Positions 1 to 12,400 of a DNA stretch of 64,000 nt are shown one piece after another. The notes below the pieces were generated by a model, which was not told the DNA's origin, searched no databases, and saw only the letters and a list, made by a program, of their open reading frames with translations. Within the stretch, counting starts at the first letter, position 1, and every line of letters begins with the position of its first letter. A program made the position numbers and the translations under genes. The stretch is from NCBI RefSeq assembly GCF_029852145.1, contig NC_079972.1:6335795-6399794 (forward strand). Reading direction: 5' to 3'. This stretch comes from Microplitis mediator (lineage: Eukaryota; Arthropoda; Insecta; Hymenoptera; Braconidae).

Positions 1-1065
1 ATAGTAATAAAATAATGTTGTTCACTCAAAATATTGTCATAAAAAGTATATTGATTTGCGTTTATTGTAAATATGAAAGTATAATGATAAAATATATTGA
101 ATTTATAGATAAATAAAGGCAAAACATTGATTTTTATAAATGCTTAATACTACTCTCAATCTTATGGTTAGTTGAAATATCAATGTATAATATTAATTAC
201 TATTATTACACTATCATTATTATTATTATTACTTCATTCACTCTAAATAAAGTTACTCTAAATAAAGAGTAACAAAATATAGGTTATTAAAAAACTACTT
301 CCAAATAGTTATTATTGATACATATATTATATATATTTTTAAACCAATAAAACATGGATATTATAAAACCATTCAATTAAGTTTGTATTAATCATCAAAT
401 GGAATTTTTTTTTTTTTTTTTTTTTTCATTATTTAAATATATAGTTTTCATAAAACTCAATTATTAATTACTCATTCAAACACACTAGCGTATATCTTCT
501 TGTCAATAAGTAATATTCTAAGTAAAGTGAGACTAACAAAAAAATTTACAATGAAGATATTTTATAAATTAATTTAGTCATCAGAGTTGAAAATAAAAAA
601 ACAAAAGTTTCAACTCTTATGAGTTAAAAATGGTTAACTACGTCATCATTCCAATCTAGTCTCCATACAAGGTATATTGATATGCTAACAAAGCGTGGAA
701 CAAAAGAAATCAAAGCTACTGAGATGTTTAAATGTTATTTTTTAAATTCGAATTGACCTTGAAATTTAATTCATCAATAAATACATTAAAGAGCCTAATA
801 AAAAAAGGATGTTTTTTCGTACATGAAACATTTTTTATTGCAGTAATCATAAAGTATTTTTGATAAATTGTGTTTTTGTAATTCATATGTGGTTCATGAT
901 ACAATAAAAATAAGAGAATTTAATATCAATTTATCCACCAACTTAATACTAGTGCCAAAAGTAGTGAACAGCGAATAAAAAATATTCAAATTGAACAGGA
1001 AAAGAGTAATAATATACGTGATGGTTAAATACAACACCTATACTGTGGATGAATCATTATTTTGC
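1..1065. other. AT-rich noncoding stretch
   Basis: No coding or RNA signal is visible. The stretch is AT-rich with homopolymer runs, including a T run near 402-426. It lies downstream (minus-strand sense) of the exon at 1126-1587, whose donor site points into it, so it is probably intron sequence of that gene. Confidence 0.4.
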
Positions 1066-1125
1066 TTACAAGACAGATGGTCTTCGGACAGGAATTACCA
1101 ATCTCAATTTAAATCTTGTCCTTAC

Positions 1126-1587
1126 CTTCAACTTAGATCGGGTTCTTGAATATCGCTTGCTTCCACTCGTATTTGTCCTGTTAGCAGAGTCTCGATACTG
1201 AGAAGAAGGTGCTGGTGGTGGAGGTTGAGATTTTCTCACAGATCCATCATTTGGATTAACAATATTTTTTATGACCGTAGCTCTTGAATTAGTAACCGAA
1301 GTTACATTTGGTAATGCTGTTATTGCTGGTTGTATTACTGTTGTTGTTTTAGTCGTAGTACTATTGGATGTTATCGTAGTAGGATAAACAGACGATGTAT
1401 CTCGATGACTTTTAGTTCGACGTAACAATCTCCGAACAGTATTTTTAACAGTTGCAGCAATATGAGTTCCACCACCGCCTCCACTTGATCTCTCATTGGC
1501 ACTTTCATTGGGTTTATAATCTACTTTTTTTAATAGATTATTTGTTGGGGCTACCCTATGCCCACTTGATTCCATCATGCGTATCAT
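1126..1587 (-). CDS. Unidentified protein, first or early coding exon (Ser/Thr-rich, basic)
   Basis: An open frame of 154 codons starts at ATG 1587 and runs to a good splice donor: the exon ends in AAG at 1128-1126 and GTAAGG follows. Beyond the donor the frame stays open only briefly, as expected for intron read-through. The product has a Gly run (about residues 36-40), a very basic segment (VRRLLRRTKSHRD), a Thr/Ser-rich low-complexity stretch and a poly-Pro patch (QPPPPAPSS). Codon use is more balanced than in the AT-rich flanks, which supports real coding sequence. It has no recognisable catalytic domain and looks like the disordered N-terminal part of a larger signalling or cytoskeletal protein. 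The remaining exons should lie below 1126 or outside the window. A nearby second ATG codon (residue 4 or 5) could be the true start. I do not recognise the gene. Confidence 0.55.
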
Positions 1588-3659
1588 TAGATATACATTT
1601 CACAATAATAAGTTTTTTAATTTTATTTTATTTTTCAATAATACTTTATTTATTTAAATTAAATTGGATTGATGAACACTATTCAAAATAATAATTTAAA
1701 GATAAATTCAATTACACAATCTTATAGTCTTATTAAAAATAAGTAAATAAATAAATCACTTTTTTATATTTGTACTTTTATTTATTTTATATAAATTATA
1801 GTGCGAGGATCAAAAAGTTATTTAATTTGTTTTATTTTATTCTTAAAATTAAATTTTATTTTTCTCTGCATTTAAAATGATATATTAAATGAATATATAA
1901 ATAATTGTATGTTTATTTTCATGTTTTTTTTTCTTCTGAATACAAGTGTCAAAATAATTTATCAGAATTCAATATTTATAATAATTAAAAATATTTAATT
2001 TCCATAAATTCACTGGTTAAAATTTAATTTAAACATTCTAATGACATATAGGAGAAAGTTATGGTTTTCTTTAACAATTTTGTAATTTACGTAGTAAACA
2101 ATATGTGAATATCAGACAACTGACGTCATCTAGCCATCATCCGTGAAGATTGTAATTATTCTTATATTTTACGAGTGTTAATGGTTCACTGCGTTTTCAA
2201 GTCAGTTTGACTCTTAATATGTATAAATAGTAAACTTTTATTGAGTTATAAAATAATCCTTATATCATAAATTATATTAAGCTCAACACAATTGACAACT
2301 ATAAAATGATAACGACATAATTATAGCTTTATATTTTTAAATTATCAATTACTTGTAATTGTTGATTTTACGGGTAATTGAATTTACGATAACGAGAACA
2401 AAAAAAAACATTCTCATGAGACAATAATATTTTTATAATACACGCGAATTTAAAACAAAATAATAAATACTAAATAATAAGTATATTTTTTTTTTATTTT
2501 TACTTTTCAATACTTATTTTTAATGCAAACTAACTAAATTTATCATTTAGGTGATAATATAATAGACTAATTATCAATTACATGGCATGCAGCTCAGTAA
2601 CGAGACAAGTATGTTAAATTGACTAGTACACCCACAAGTTTAACAATCAACTTGACAATTTAATCTTTCACGACCAGGACATCTATCTACTTGACCTATA
2701 GTTGTAATATTTTCGATGGATTATACAGTAAAAGTTAACGTACGAACTTTGACATAACTATCTATAACTTTTGATTAATTTTGACAACTGATGAAAAATT
2801 TTCCAATGAATAATAAAAAATCGAAATTAATATAACTATACACTGAAGCATCAAGCTTTAAAACGTATTCTTAATACTATTAACATAATCAAGTTAAAAA
2901 GTACTTGGTTGTGGCACATTTATGACTATGCACGGAAACTTCTCTTGGCCAGCTTGACAGTTTAGCTTTAACTTATTCTCTTGTCACGCCATGTTGCAAC
3001 GTTGCAACGTTTCAATTTGATTTCATTTTACCATATATTTTTATATTTTCCCACAACACCAGACACATTTTCTTAACGCATGTCCTTCCTACTATTAGTG
3101 CATGTGAATTAATCTAGGTGCCATAACGTTACTCATCGTTATAAGTATAACAATTACAAAAATAAAAAAATAACGATTAGTTTTAGTAAAGTAAGATTAA
3201 AAAAAAATAACAAACTAAACAAAAAAAATCTACTTGAAATTAATCGATTCTTACGATTTATTTATATTCACTATAAACCTTTTTTTTTTTCTTATAGACA
3301 AGCTATAAATTTAATATTAATCGCAACGTTGATTTTTAGTACGTGAAAGCATCTTCGTATATACAATTAAGAAGTCCAGCTGGCGCACACAAATGACCAC
3401 GAGGCAATGTTAAAATTCTCTTTCTCTTTCTATCCTCGCACTATTTACGTGGCATTATTTTTATTATTATTATTATTATTTTTTTCAGGTTTTAAATCAC
3501 AGTAAAACAATTATATCCACCTTTTAATTAATCACTTAATAATTTAAATTCATGTTAAGTAAATAATATTTATATTTAGAAAACAAAAACACAGTGTTCA
3601 TACTGATTAAACAGTTATTACAGTTAATATTAAGTTTAAGTAACAAGAGTATGTGAAAC
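1588..3659. other. AT-rich noncoding stretch upstream of the 1126-1587 exon
   Basis: I see no gene, repeat boundary or RNA here. It would be 5' flank or first-intron sequence of the minus-strand exon at 1126-1587. Confidence 0.4.
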
Positions 3660-4130
3660 ACACAGTATCGGGACATGTGTAGCGGTAACCAGCAGTAAGC
3701 TTTGTTGCTGGATCTTGGCTTGATACGTAACCCAATGTCGTACCGGGGGGCCTGTGTGCGTCACACTACGCTTCTATATTTCTTCAATACAGTATACTAT
3801 CCTCTGTTATCCCCCACGTCTATTCTCTCCCACTCCTTTAATTTCATAATCTCTCTTTCTTTCTCTCTCTTCCGTCTCTTTTTAATACTGTGCTGAGCTG
3901 AAAGCCTTCGACCGCCTTTACTTCGCGACTTGACTGTTTTATGCCATGTACCGACAGATACTTGCTATACTCGTATCACTGACACAACACACACGCACAC
4001 ACGCATATATATATATGTATACGATATTACCCCTCTTCTTCTTTATATCTATCTTCACTTATTCTCTGTTCTATACTATATCTTCTTCGTAACATGATGC
4101 GTCGCCGAATAGAGTACGGACCAATGGAGC
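3660..4130. promoter_or_regulatory. Candidate promoter or 5' noncoding exon region
   Basis: This block is clearly richer in G+C and in pyrimidine runs (TCTCTCTTTC-type) than the surroundings, has several CpGs and lacks a long open frame. Read on the minus strand it resembles an insect 5' UTR or initiator region (TCAGCACAGTATTAA near 3905-3885) and could be the promoter of the gene whose coding exon is at 1126-1587. This is inference from composition only. Confidence 0.22.
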
Positions 4131-4800
4131 TTCATTTGTATTAGATAGATTACATTATGTTATATTGGTGTTCATAGTCGATTGAATAGAAAATTAAAAC
4201 GGCATAACCGCGCCTAGATTCATTTTCTTGTGTAACTAATGTTCTTACTATAATGAAGAAAACCTTCTGGTTACTTGCTAAGTATTAACTCTGAAGAAGG
4301 GGGGATTGATGTAATAGGTTATGCAAGTCATAAAAGAATGTAATATAAGGACGGACAAGTTTAAAAATCGAATGAATAATAAAATATTCTGGAATAACTA
4401 ATCAATTGTGATATATCATAAAATTATTGATCTTGGTGTAATAACTATATGTACAATAGTTGTGTCTGTCTTGTAAATTATTATTTTATTTCATATTCGA
4501 ACTTAAAAAATTAAGTGAAAAAACAAAAATTTTAAACTTATTAATGCACCGAATCCATTTATAGATATTATAGGAGTACCCGTGAAAATCTAAAGAATAT
4601 ATCTATTATTATTTTATCTAAATCAGTTAGTAGTTTTCCCGAAAGGTAGTTACAAATAAACTTACATATACAATGCATAATATGAATGAACTTCTTTTTA
4701 TTGTTCTCAGAAAAGAAAGAAAAATAGAAAGAAAAACTTGTTGGAAAATCCGGAAAATGCAAATCTAGAATACTCATGTTAAGATAAAGATATGTATATA
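4131..4800. other. AT-rich intergenic stretch
   Basis: No supported feature. It ends at the outer edge of the foldback element that starts at 4801. Confidence 0.4.
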
Positions 4801-6203
4801 TGGGGCATTCCACGCCAAATCAACCACTTTTGAACTCGACCCCTTTAATTTGGCTGAAAATTTTTTCTCTTTTTCTACCCTATCAAAAACGTTTCTCATA
4901 ATTTTTTCAAATTTTTTCACCCAACCGAAAAAAAGTTATAAATTTTTGAAAAAAATGGCTTTTTTTATTTTAAATAGCTATAACTTTTTCAAAATTCGAC
5001 TGATTGGGACGTTTTTTTTTTCAAAATTTTTGTTTTTAAATGTACTTTTTGAAAAAAAATACAAAAAAATTATTGCAACCTATCTTCATTGTTTTTGTGT
5101 AGATTTTTAGAAAAAATCAAAAATTTTTCGATGTTTACCATTTTCGATTTTTTTTTTTTATATGAAACTTTGACATTTTCTGCAGATCCTCAAATTTTTT
5201 CAGAGTGATGTTTTTTCGATTTATATTTTTTTTTTCCAATTGAAAAAAAAAATTTTTTACAACTAGCCTTATTTTTCATGACAGCATGCTTAAAATTTTT
5301 GAGAGTGCTCAGAAAATTTTCAAATTTGGAAAAAAAAAATAAAAACAATAAATTTCAATGGTAATGTTCGAAATAACTTGAATTTTGTTCGAAAAATCAA
5401 GTTTAAAAATAGAAGGACCTTCTGAATAATTTTTTTGTATTTTTTTCTGAAAACTACATTTAAAAACGAAGAAAATGAAAAAAAAAAGTTTTCATTTGGT
5501 TCATTTTTGGACAGATGCTGGCAATTAAAAAAAAAAATTTTTTTAACCATAAAACAATGAGTGTAGAAGGAATTTTTTTTGAATTGCCAGCATTATTTTT
5601 AAACTTGATTTTTCGAACAAAATTCAAATTATTTCGAACATTGCCATTGAAATTTATTGTTTTTATTTTTTTTTTCCAAATTTGAAAATTTTCTGAGCAC
5701 TCTCAAAAATTTTAAGCATGCTGTCATGAAAAATAAGGCTAGTTGTAAACAATTTTTTTTTCAATTGGAAAAAAAAAATGTAAATCGAAAAAACATCACT
5801 CTGAAAAAATTTGAGGATCTGCAGAAAATGTCAAAGTTTCATATAAAAAAAAAAAATCGAAAATGGTAAACATCGAAAAATTTTTGATTTTTTCTAAAAA
5901 TCTACAAAAAAACAATGAAGATAGGTTGCAATAATTTTTTTGTATTTTTTTTCAAAAAGTACATTTAAAAACAAAAATTTTGAAAAAAAAAACGTCCCAA
6001 TCAGTCGAATTTTGAAAAAGTTATAGCTATTTAAAATAAAAAAAAGCCATTTTTTCAAAAATTTATAACTTTTTTTCGGATGGGTGAAAAAATTTGAAAA
6101 AATTATGAGAAACGTTTTTGATAGGGTAGAAAAAGAGAAAAAATTTTCAGCCAAATTAAAGGGGTCGAGTTCAAAAGTGGTTGATTTGGCGTGGAATGCC
6201 CCA
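4801..6203. mobile_element. Foldback element F1 with about 620-bp inverted arms
   Basis: The element starts TGGGGCATTCCACGCC and ends with the exact inverse (GGCGTGGAATGCCCCA). The left arm (4801 to about 5425) and right arm (about 5590 to 6203) are inverted copies, including homopolymer-rich stretches. A spacer of about 165 bp contains a further small inverted pair (GCTGGCAATT near 5518, AATTGCCAGC near 5582). Both flanks are TATATA, so the target duplication is TA or TATA and cannot be fixed. Open frames inside are mirror images of each other and of low complexity, so the element looks non-autonomous. Transcription across it would give a long hairpin RNA. Confidence 0.85.
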
Positions 6204-6354
6204 TATATATCATATATAAAACATTTTGTTCTTGATTTGGTTATTTTTTTTTTTTTTCATACGTTTGTATGACATACGATAATTGATATATGTACGTAAG
6301 CTTGTAATTAATCTTTCATGGAAAACTAAACGCTCGAAAAATAAAAAAAACATT

Positions 6355-6985
6355 TTGGAAAACGGTTGACCCAGCGTGCCAGCCCTAAAATTTCCCGCTG
6401 TTTTCGAGCTCCTTAAGTTCGAAAAAAGTCATGTTTAGCCTTGATCTATGAAAATTCAAAAAATCAAAAATAATTAGAAAAAAATTACGATTATTGTTAT
6501 TTTTTGAATTTTTCGTCACCGATATCTTTTGAACTCATTAATCGATTTTGATTTCCAATGCGGCAATCGACGCAAGTTTTTCAGCCTCTGACACCACAAA
6601 AAAAATTACAATCAACCGGTTCAACAACTTTGATGTTACCTGGGTCAAAAATAGCACTTGATTTAGACTTGGTTTTCTTAAATCGTGACTAAACAAGGAA
6701 GGTATACCAAGTGTCCCTCTCAGATTTCGATGAAACAAAGATATGTTATTCTCCGTCGAAATCTAAAGGAAACGTACTTTTTTTTAGATGCGGAAAAACA
6801 TATATCTAGGGGATAAAACCACTCCTCAAAGACTCCAAAGGGGTGTTTTTCAAGTTTCGTATACTTGCAGTTTAAATAATCGAATGAGACCAACGGCATT
6901 ATTTTCGGGGTGGAAAATAATCAAAAGTGCCATTGGTGTTATAATAAAAAAATAAATAGAACAAAATTTATAAGGGTTGAAATTC
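6355..6985 (-). repeat. R1-family repeat, reversed and truncated
   Basis: The segment starts with the inverted R1 3' end (GGTTGACCCAGCGTGCCAGCC, then TTTCCCGCTGTTTTCGAGCTC). It continues with R1-type sequence that also occurs, inverted relative to this copy, at about 16430-16710. The far (5') end with AACTTCCCGCTAAG is missing. Confidence 0.6.
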
Positions 6986-7456
6986 ACAAAACCTTTTTTT
7001 AAAAAAAAAATATTCAATAGTTATCTTGGTTTGAGATTTTTTGTGCGATTGATCAGAAAATGTACTACTCAAACCAAAAGTTTAAATTTTTTAAACCAAC
7101 TACCTTTATTTTTAGTTCAAGTTCGTACTGTTTATTATTTCAAAACGCCATTGTTCTTTAATTAAGTGTATAACTTTCTTGAACCAAATATTTTTATTTC
7201 TTGGTTCAAGTAAGCAACAGGCTTAGTTTAAGAAAAATGTTTATTCTACCAAGAAATGAAAATTTTTAAAACAAGTACTTCTATTATTGGACCAAGTATG
7301 AAATGTGTATTGGCTTAAGAGTTTTTTTCTTAATTCCAGATTTAAAATTCAAAAGATTATTTGACTTCGTTCAAGAAATTCCTGGTTTTTATTCCACCTG
7401 TTGAAAAATTTCTTGGTTGAAGAAAAATTATCTTGAGTCAAGATTTTTTTTTCTGT
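6986..7456. mobile_element. Degenerate relative of element E7 (CTTGGTTCAAG words)
   Basis: The stretch is packed with CTTGAACCAA / TTGGTTCAAG words in both orientations and ends in TTGAGTCAAG then TTTTTTTCTGTA. This is the layout of the E7 element at 41058-42316. No intact second end is visible, so I read it as a truncated or diverged copy. Confidence 0.4.
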
Positions 7457-8499
7457 ATATATATATATATACACGGAAAAAAATGTGTAGTTAAATTTAC
7501 TACAAATGGAGTTCCATTTACTACACTGACTAGTAATATATAGGATGACTACACGTTTAGTAACAGTTACTAGTACACTGTGGTACACAACCTGTAGTAC
7601 CATTTACTACAGTAAGTAGTAATAAGAACTAGCATTAAATAACCACTGTGGTTCATTTTACTCCACAACATAGTAGAATATATTTTATTCGTAATGTATT
7701 AATTAAATATCTGTTAGATAACGATCATTAGTTTTTATGATATTGAAAACGTTATAAAAATATAAAAATTAATCTTAGATTCTTCAGACTTATAGTATAT
7801 CAAATTAAAGGATATAAAAATGAATTTATTAATGAATAACTTAAAATAATAAGGACTTAAATTTCAAAAGCCTACTTTTTATCAATACCCGATAATGATA
7901 ATTTTAAAAATATATTTGTAATTAATAAATTCTCGTATAAGCATAAACTTAGAATAATTAAGTATTAATTTTTATTAATAGAAAATATAAAAAACATCGA
8001 TTTAAAAGTTATAATTCTAATAAATAACAAATACTCAATAGGCAATGATTTGAAAAATTGCATTAAAATCACGATTCACTGATAAGAGCATAGAAATAAA
8101 ATTTAATAGAAGTTGTAGGTGAGGTAAGCAAAAGGAAGAATGACAGGTAATACAAAACAAATTTTTTTGTATTATATTTGTTATATATATATTTTTTTTA
8201 AATTATATAAATTATAATTGCACGCCTCGATTTTTAATTATGTATATAAATATTTTTAATTATAAATATTATTATTTATAATGTTTTATAATATTATTTA
8301 TAATAATAAATACAATGACACAAGTTGAGAATACCCACAGAATGGAGTAAAAAAGTTATAGGTGGCGCTGTTATTTTCTTCTTTCAATCATTTTACCACA
8401 CATTGGAGTAGATTGTACAAGTAATCTGGTATTGTGGGCTCCAAAAATAGTAACAGATACCAATTCATATAAAATTGTGTGGTTCCTGTTTTTTATCAC

Positions 8500-9374
8500 A
8501 ATCGCGGATGGGATGTTAATGTTCATGCAATTGTAATAATTTAATAAGTTAAATTAATATCTTATTAATGTTTCTTTATTTTGAATTTCAATATAGTAAC
8601 TGATGTAATTTAATAATGAACAAAATGCTTTTATAAATTAATTGAACAAAAATGGTGAATATAAATCAATGAACAAATTCGGTAATAACTTCAAAATGGA
8701 ATTTGCTTTGAATTTTGGTAAGGATGAGAACTAGGCAAGTCTCAACTAAACGGTTTGGGTTCTTGGTGGTAACTGTCTTATTATTTTTGTCTTGTATCTG
8801 AGACCCTTTAACCTCAGGACCCTTGAACTGTATGTAAAAATCTAAGTGTTTAGAAAAGGTGGGAAACGTGACATTGTGATTGGGAATCAGCAATTGTAGG
8901 AGTAACAATCCTTGGAGTAGGAGGAGGTATTGCGAGAAAGGATAGACCAGAGAAAAGAGCGAGACATTAGAAAGGCTAGAAATTATTTAGAGAAAACTGG
9001 AGACCATATGATATCGACATAGGCTTAGGACAGAAGACATTTAAAGGAAAAAGGCAATAAAGTAATTTAGTTCAGCTGGACGACGTCGTCTGGGAAAATA
9101 AGTTTAAATTTTACTTAAGGAATAAATTTTAAGAGGCCTTTAGGATTAAGTTGTAAATTATCTAAACTCAAATTCAGAGAAACTCACATTTTGAAGTTTT
9201 ACAATATATAAAAAAAAAAGGGTCTTAAATCATAAAACTAAAATATTGTCAAACAATGGAATTAAAATTGGCTATGCTCTCAACGCCGATAGTTATCTTA
9301 AAAATATTTGGAATAAAATAAAAATTAGAAATGTTGAACTACAATATTATAAAAATCAGTCATAACTTTAAACA
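8500..9374 (-). repeat. Probable 3' LTR (start seen, end uncertain) of the BEL/Pao element
   Basis: On the minus strand, immediately after the polypurine tract, sequence begins TGTTTAAAGTTATGACTG, the expected TG start of an LTR. The outer end cannot be fixed because no second LTR copy exists in the window; E1-type words reappear below about 8480, so the LTR should end near there. Confidence 0.4.
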
Positions 9375-9384
9375 TTCTCCCCCC
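9375..9384 (-). promoter_or_regulatory. Polypurine tract of the BEL/Pao element
   Basis: GGGGGGAGAA on the minus strand lies 40 bp past the pol stop and directly before TGTTTAAAG. This is the standard plus-strand priming site next to a 3' LTR. Confidence 0.6.
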
Positions 9385-9425
9385 GTTGAGAGGTCATAGC
9401 CGAGCAACTTAATGTCTCTAAATAT

Positions 9426-12400
9426 TCAATTTTTGCTCTGATTGGAATCATCGCACACAGGTAAAATTGCAAGTTTTTTAATATTTCGAACAAAAGTATT
9501 TCTTGAGGTTTTCACTTTCACTGTACGAATAATACCATCATCACCTGGATAACATTCGATAACTTGCCCCATCACCCATTGTGCTGGTGGGGAATTATCA
9601 TCTCGAAGGAGAACGACTGCTCCCTGAGTAATATTAGGCTCAGGTTTGTCCCACTTCGTTCTACGAGTGAGTTCATTAAGATATTCTAAGCTCCACCGCT
9701 TCCAAAAATCTTGTTTTACCTTTTGAATATGTTCCCAGGTTGATAAGCGGTTAGTTGGAATATCTGTAAAATCATGACCTCGAAGGTTGGTCAGCGAATC
9801 ACCAATTAAAAAATGGCCGGGGGTAAGGACTAAGGGATCGTTTGAATCTGAGGAAATAGGAGTTAGTGGTCTTGAATTTAAGATGGCTTCGATTTCAATT
9901 ACTAAAGTGTTAAATTGTTCATATGTGAACAGCATTTCATGTCCAGCCACATGTTGTAGAAGCCTTTTAAAACTTTTTACTGCAGCTTCCCATAAACCTC
10001 CAACGTGAGGGGCCTGTGGTGGAATGAAATGCCACTGAATGCCTTTGGTAGTAAGGTACCCTTGAATTTTTTCTTGAGCCTCAGCCGTGGAAAGTTCATC
10101 GGTCAATTCTCGTAAAATATTATTTGCACCAACAAAGTTGGTCCCATTGTCACTATATATATCTTGGCACAACCCACGTCGTGAGACAAATCTTCTCAAT
10201 GCTGATAAGAAACCTTCGGATGTCAAATCAGTAATTAATTCAAGGTGGACTGCTTTCACTGCAAGACACACAAATACAGCAACATACGATTTGATTTGTG
10301 CCCGATTGCGAAATTTCTTTTCCTTAAGGATAAACGGTCCACAGTAATCTACTCCAACTTGGCTAAACGGACGTGAGGGATTGACTCGAGGCTTAGGTAG
10401 ATTACCCATAAGATAATTAGTAGTAGGAGGTCTGGCTTTACAACATTGTACACATTTGTTGAGGATTTTGTATACCTGGCTTCGACCTTCAATAATCCAG
10501 TATTTGCGCCGCAAAATGTACAATGTTTGTTGCACTCCGCAGTGTAAATGTATCCTGTGTGTATGACGAATAAAAAGATTGGTGACATGGTTATTTTTCG
10601 GTAAGATAATAGGATGTTTTGCATCAAAGGGTAAATTAGAGAAGGATAAACGACCACCGACTCTCATTATCCCATTATCATCCAACATTGGGGTTAATTT
10701 TGAAAGTTGAGCATTTGTATGTTTTGACAAGTCCAATTTATTAAGAATTTTAAGATCTTCGGCAAAAGCTTGACGTTGAACTGCCTTAATTACTCGAATC
10801 TCTACTTCCCGTAATTCTTTTACTGTTAATGGGCCTTTTGTTTGACGCCCTCTTACAAACCTGAAGCAATAAGCCAACGAACGCATCAGACGGTCAAGAT
10901 TCGAAAACTTGTCAAATGTTGTAAATTCTCTTTTGGTGGTAAACAGACAAGTGAAGCGCCGTTGCTCAGGTATTTCTTTACTGAAATGTAAATTAGTGAC
11001 TGGCCACTTATTCTGGGGCTCGCTTAACCATAGAGGTCCCTTTCTCCAAATTTTCATTGAAAGAAAGTCAGCAGGTAGAACCCCTCTTGACACAAGATCT
11101 GCAGGATTATCTTTTGTGGGTACATGGTGCCATTTGTCAATAATCGTTTTGTTTTGAATGTCTACCACTCGGTTGGAAACAAACGTTTTTAAATGCTGAG
11201 GTGATGTATTGAGCCAATGTAAAACTATAGTTGAATCAGTCCAACAATAAATTCCATCAAATGTCATCTTAATGGCTGAAACTGTAGCTGTAATTAACGT
11301 TGCTAGAAGTTGTGCACCGCACAACTCTAATCTTGGTATGGTAATTGTTTTTAATGGAGCAACCCTTGATTTGGCACACAATAATTGTACTCGCGTCTTA
11401 CCTTGATGGTCAAGTACACGCAAATAAACGCAAGCACCATATGCCTTTTCACTTGCATCTGAAAATCCATGTAGCTGTATATTTTTTATTGCTGATGACA
11501 TAATCGTCCGGGGAAAAGATATCTGGTTCAATAACTGCAGTTGACTGCAGTAGGTTTTCCATTCAGTGTGAAGTTCCAGTGGCAAAGATTCATCCCAATC
11601 GAGTTTCTCGGACCATAATCTCTGTAGAAGAATTTTAGCTATGATAATAACAGGTGCTAATAGTCCTAGAGGATCAAAAATTTTCGCTACTTCAGACAGA
11701 ATAGTTCTCTTTGTGATTTTAGTCTGGTTTGTAATGGTAATAGCATTAACTGTATACATTATGCTATCGGTCTTTGACTCCCAGCAGACGCCCAAAGTCT
11801 TTAATGTTGTGTCGCCCAACTGTAAATGAGGGTTAATGTTTTCTTTGGCAATATCCTTTAATACCTCACTGTCATTTGATGCCCATTGACGAATAATTAA
11901 ACCAGCCTTGGCAAGTATATGGGAGACTTCTTGTCGCATTTGAATCGCTTCTAATTTGGTTTGGGCTCCAGTGAGTAGATCATCTACATAAAAGTCCTCC
12001 GTCAGAATTTTGGCTGCTATGGGAAACGAGTGACCTTCATCTTGGGCCAGTTGATGTAAACAACGGATAGCCAGGTATGGTGCGGGTCTAAGTCCAAAGG
12101 TTACTGTATTCAATTCATAGGATTGTGTTTTATTACCATGATTCCATAATATACGTTGAAATTTTCTGTCTTCTTTCCGCACTAAAAATTGTCGGTACAT
12201 TTTTTCAATGTCACCTGTTAAAACGATTGGATGCTTTCGAAAACGAATTAAAAGTGAAAAAAGGTCCGATTGAATAGTAGGTCCAGTGAACAGTTTATCG
12301 TTTAATGATATACCTGTTGTTGTATTTGCTGAACCATCAAATACAACTCTCACCTTGGTGGTCATGCTTGTTTCCTTTATTACAGCATGATGCGGAAGAT

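Noticed and set aside
4850..6154. 86-codon open frames repeated on both strands
   Set aside because: They are mirror copies within the foldback arms, Phe/Lys-rich from A/T runs, without conserved residues.
10349..10657. 102-codon minus-strand frame within pol
   Set aside because: Out-of-frame shadow of the integrase zinc region.
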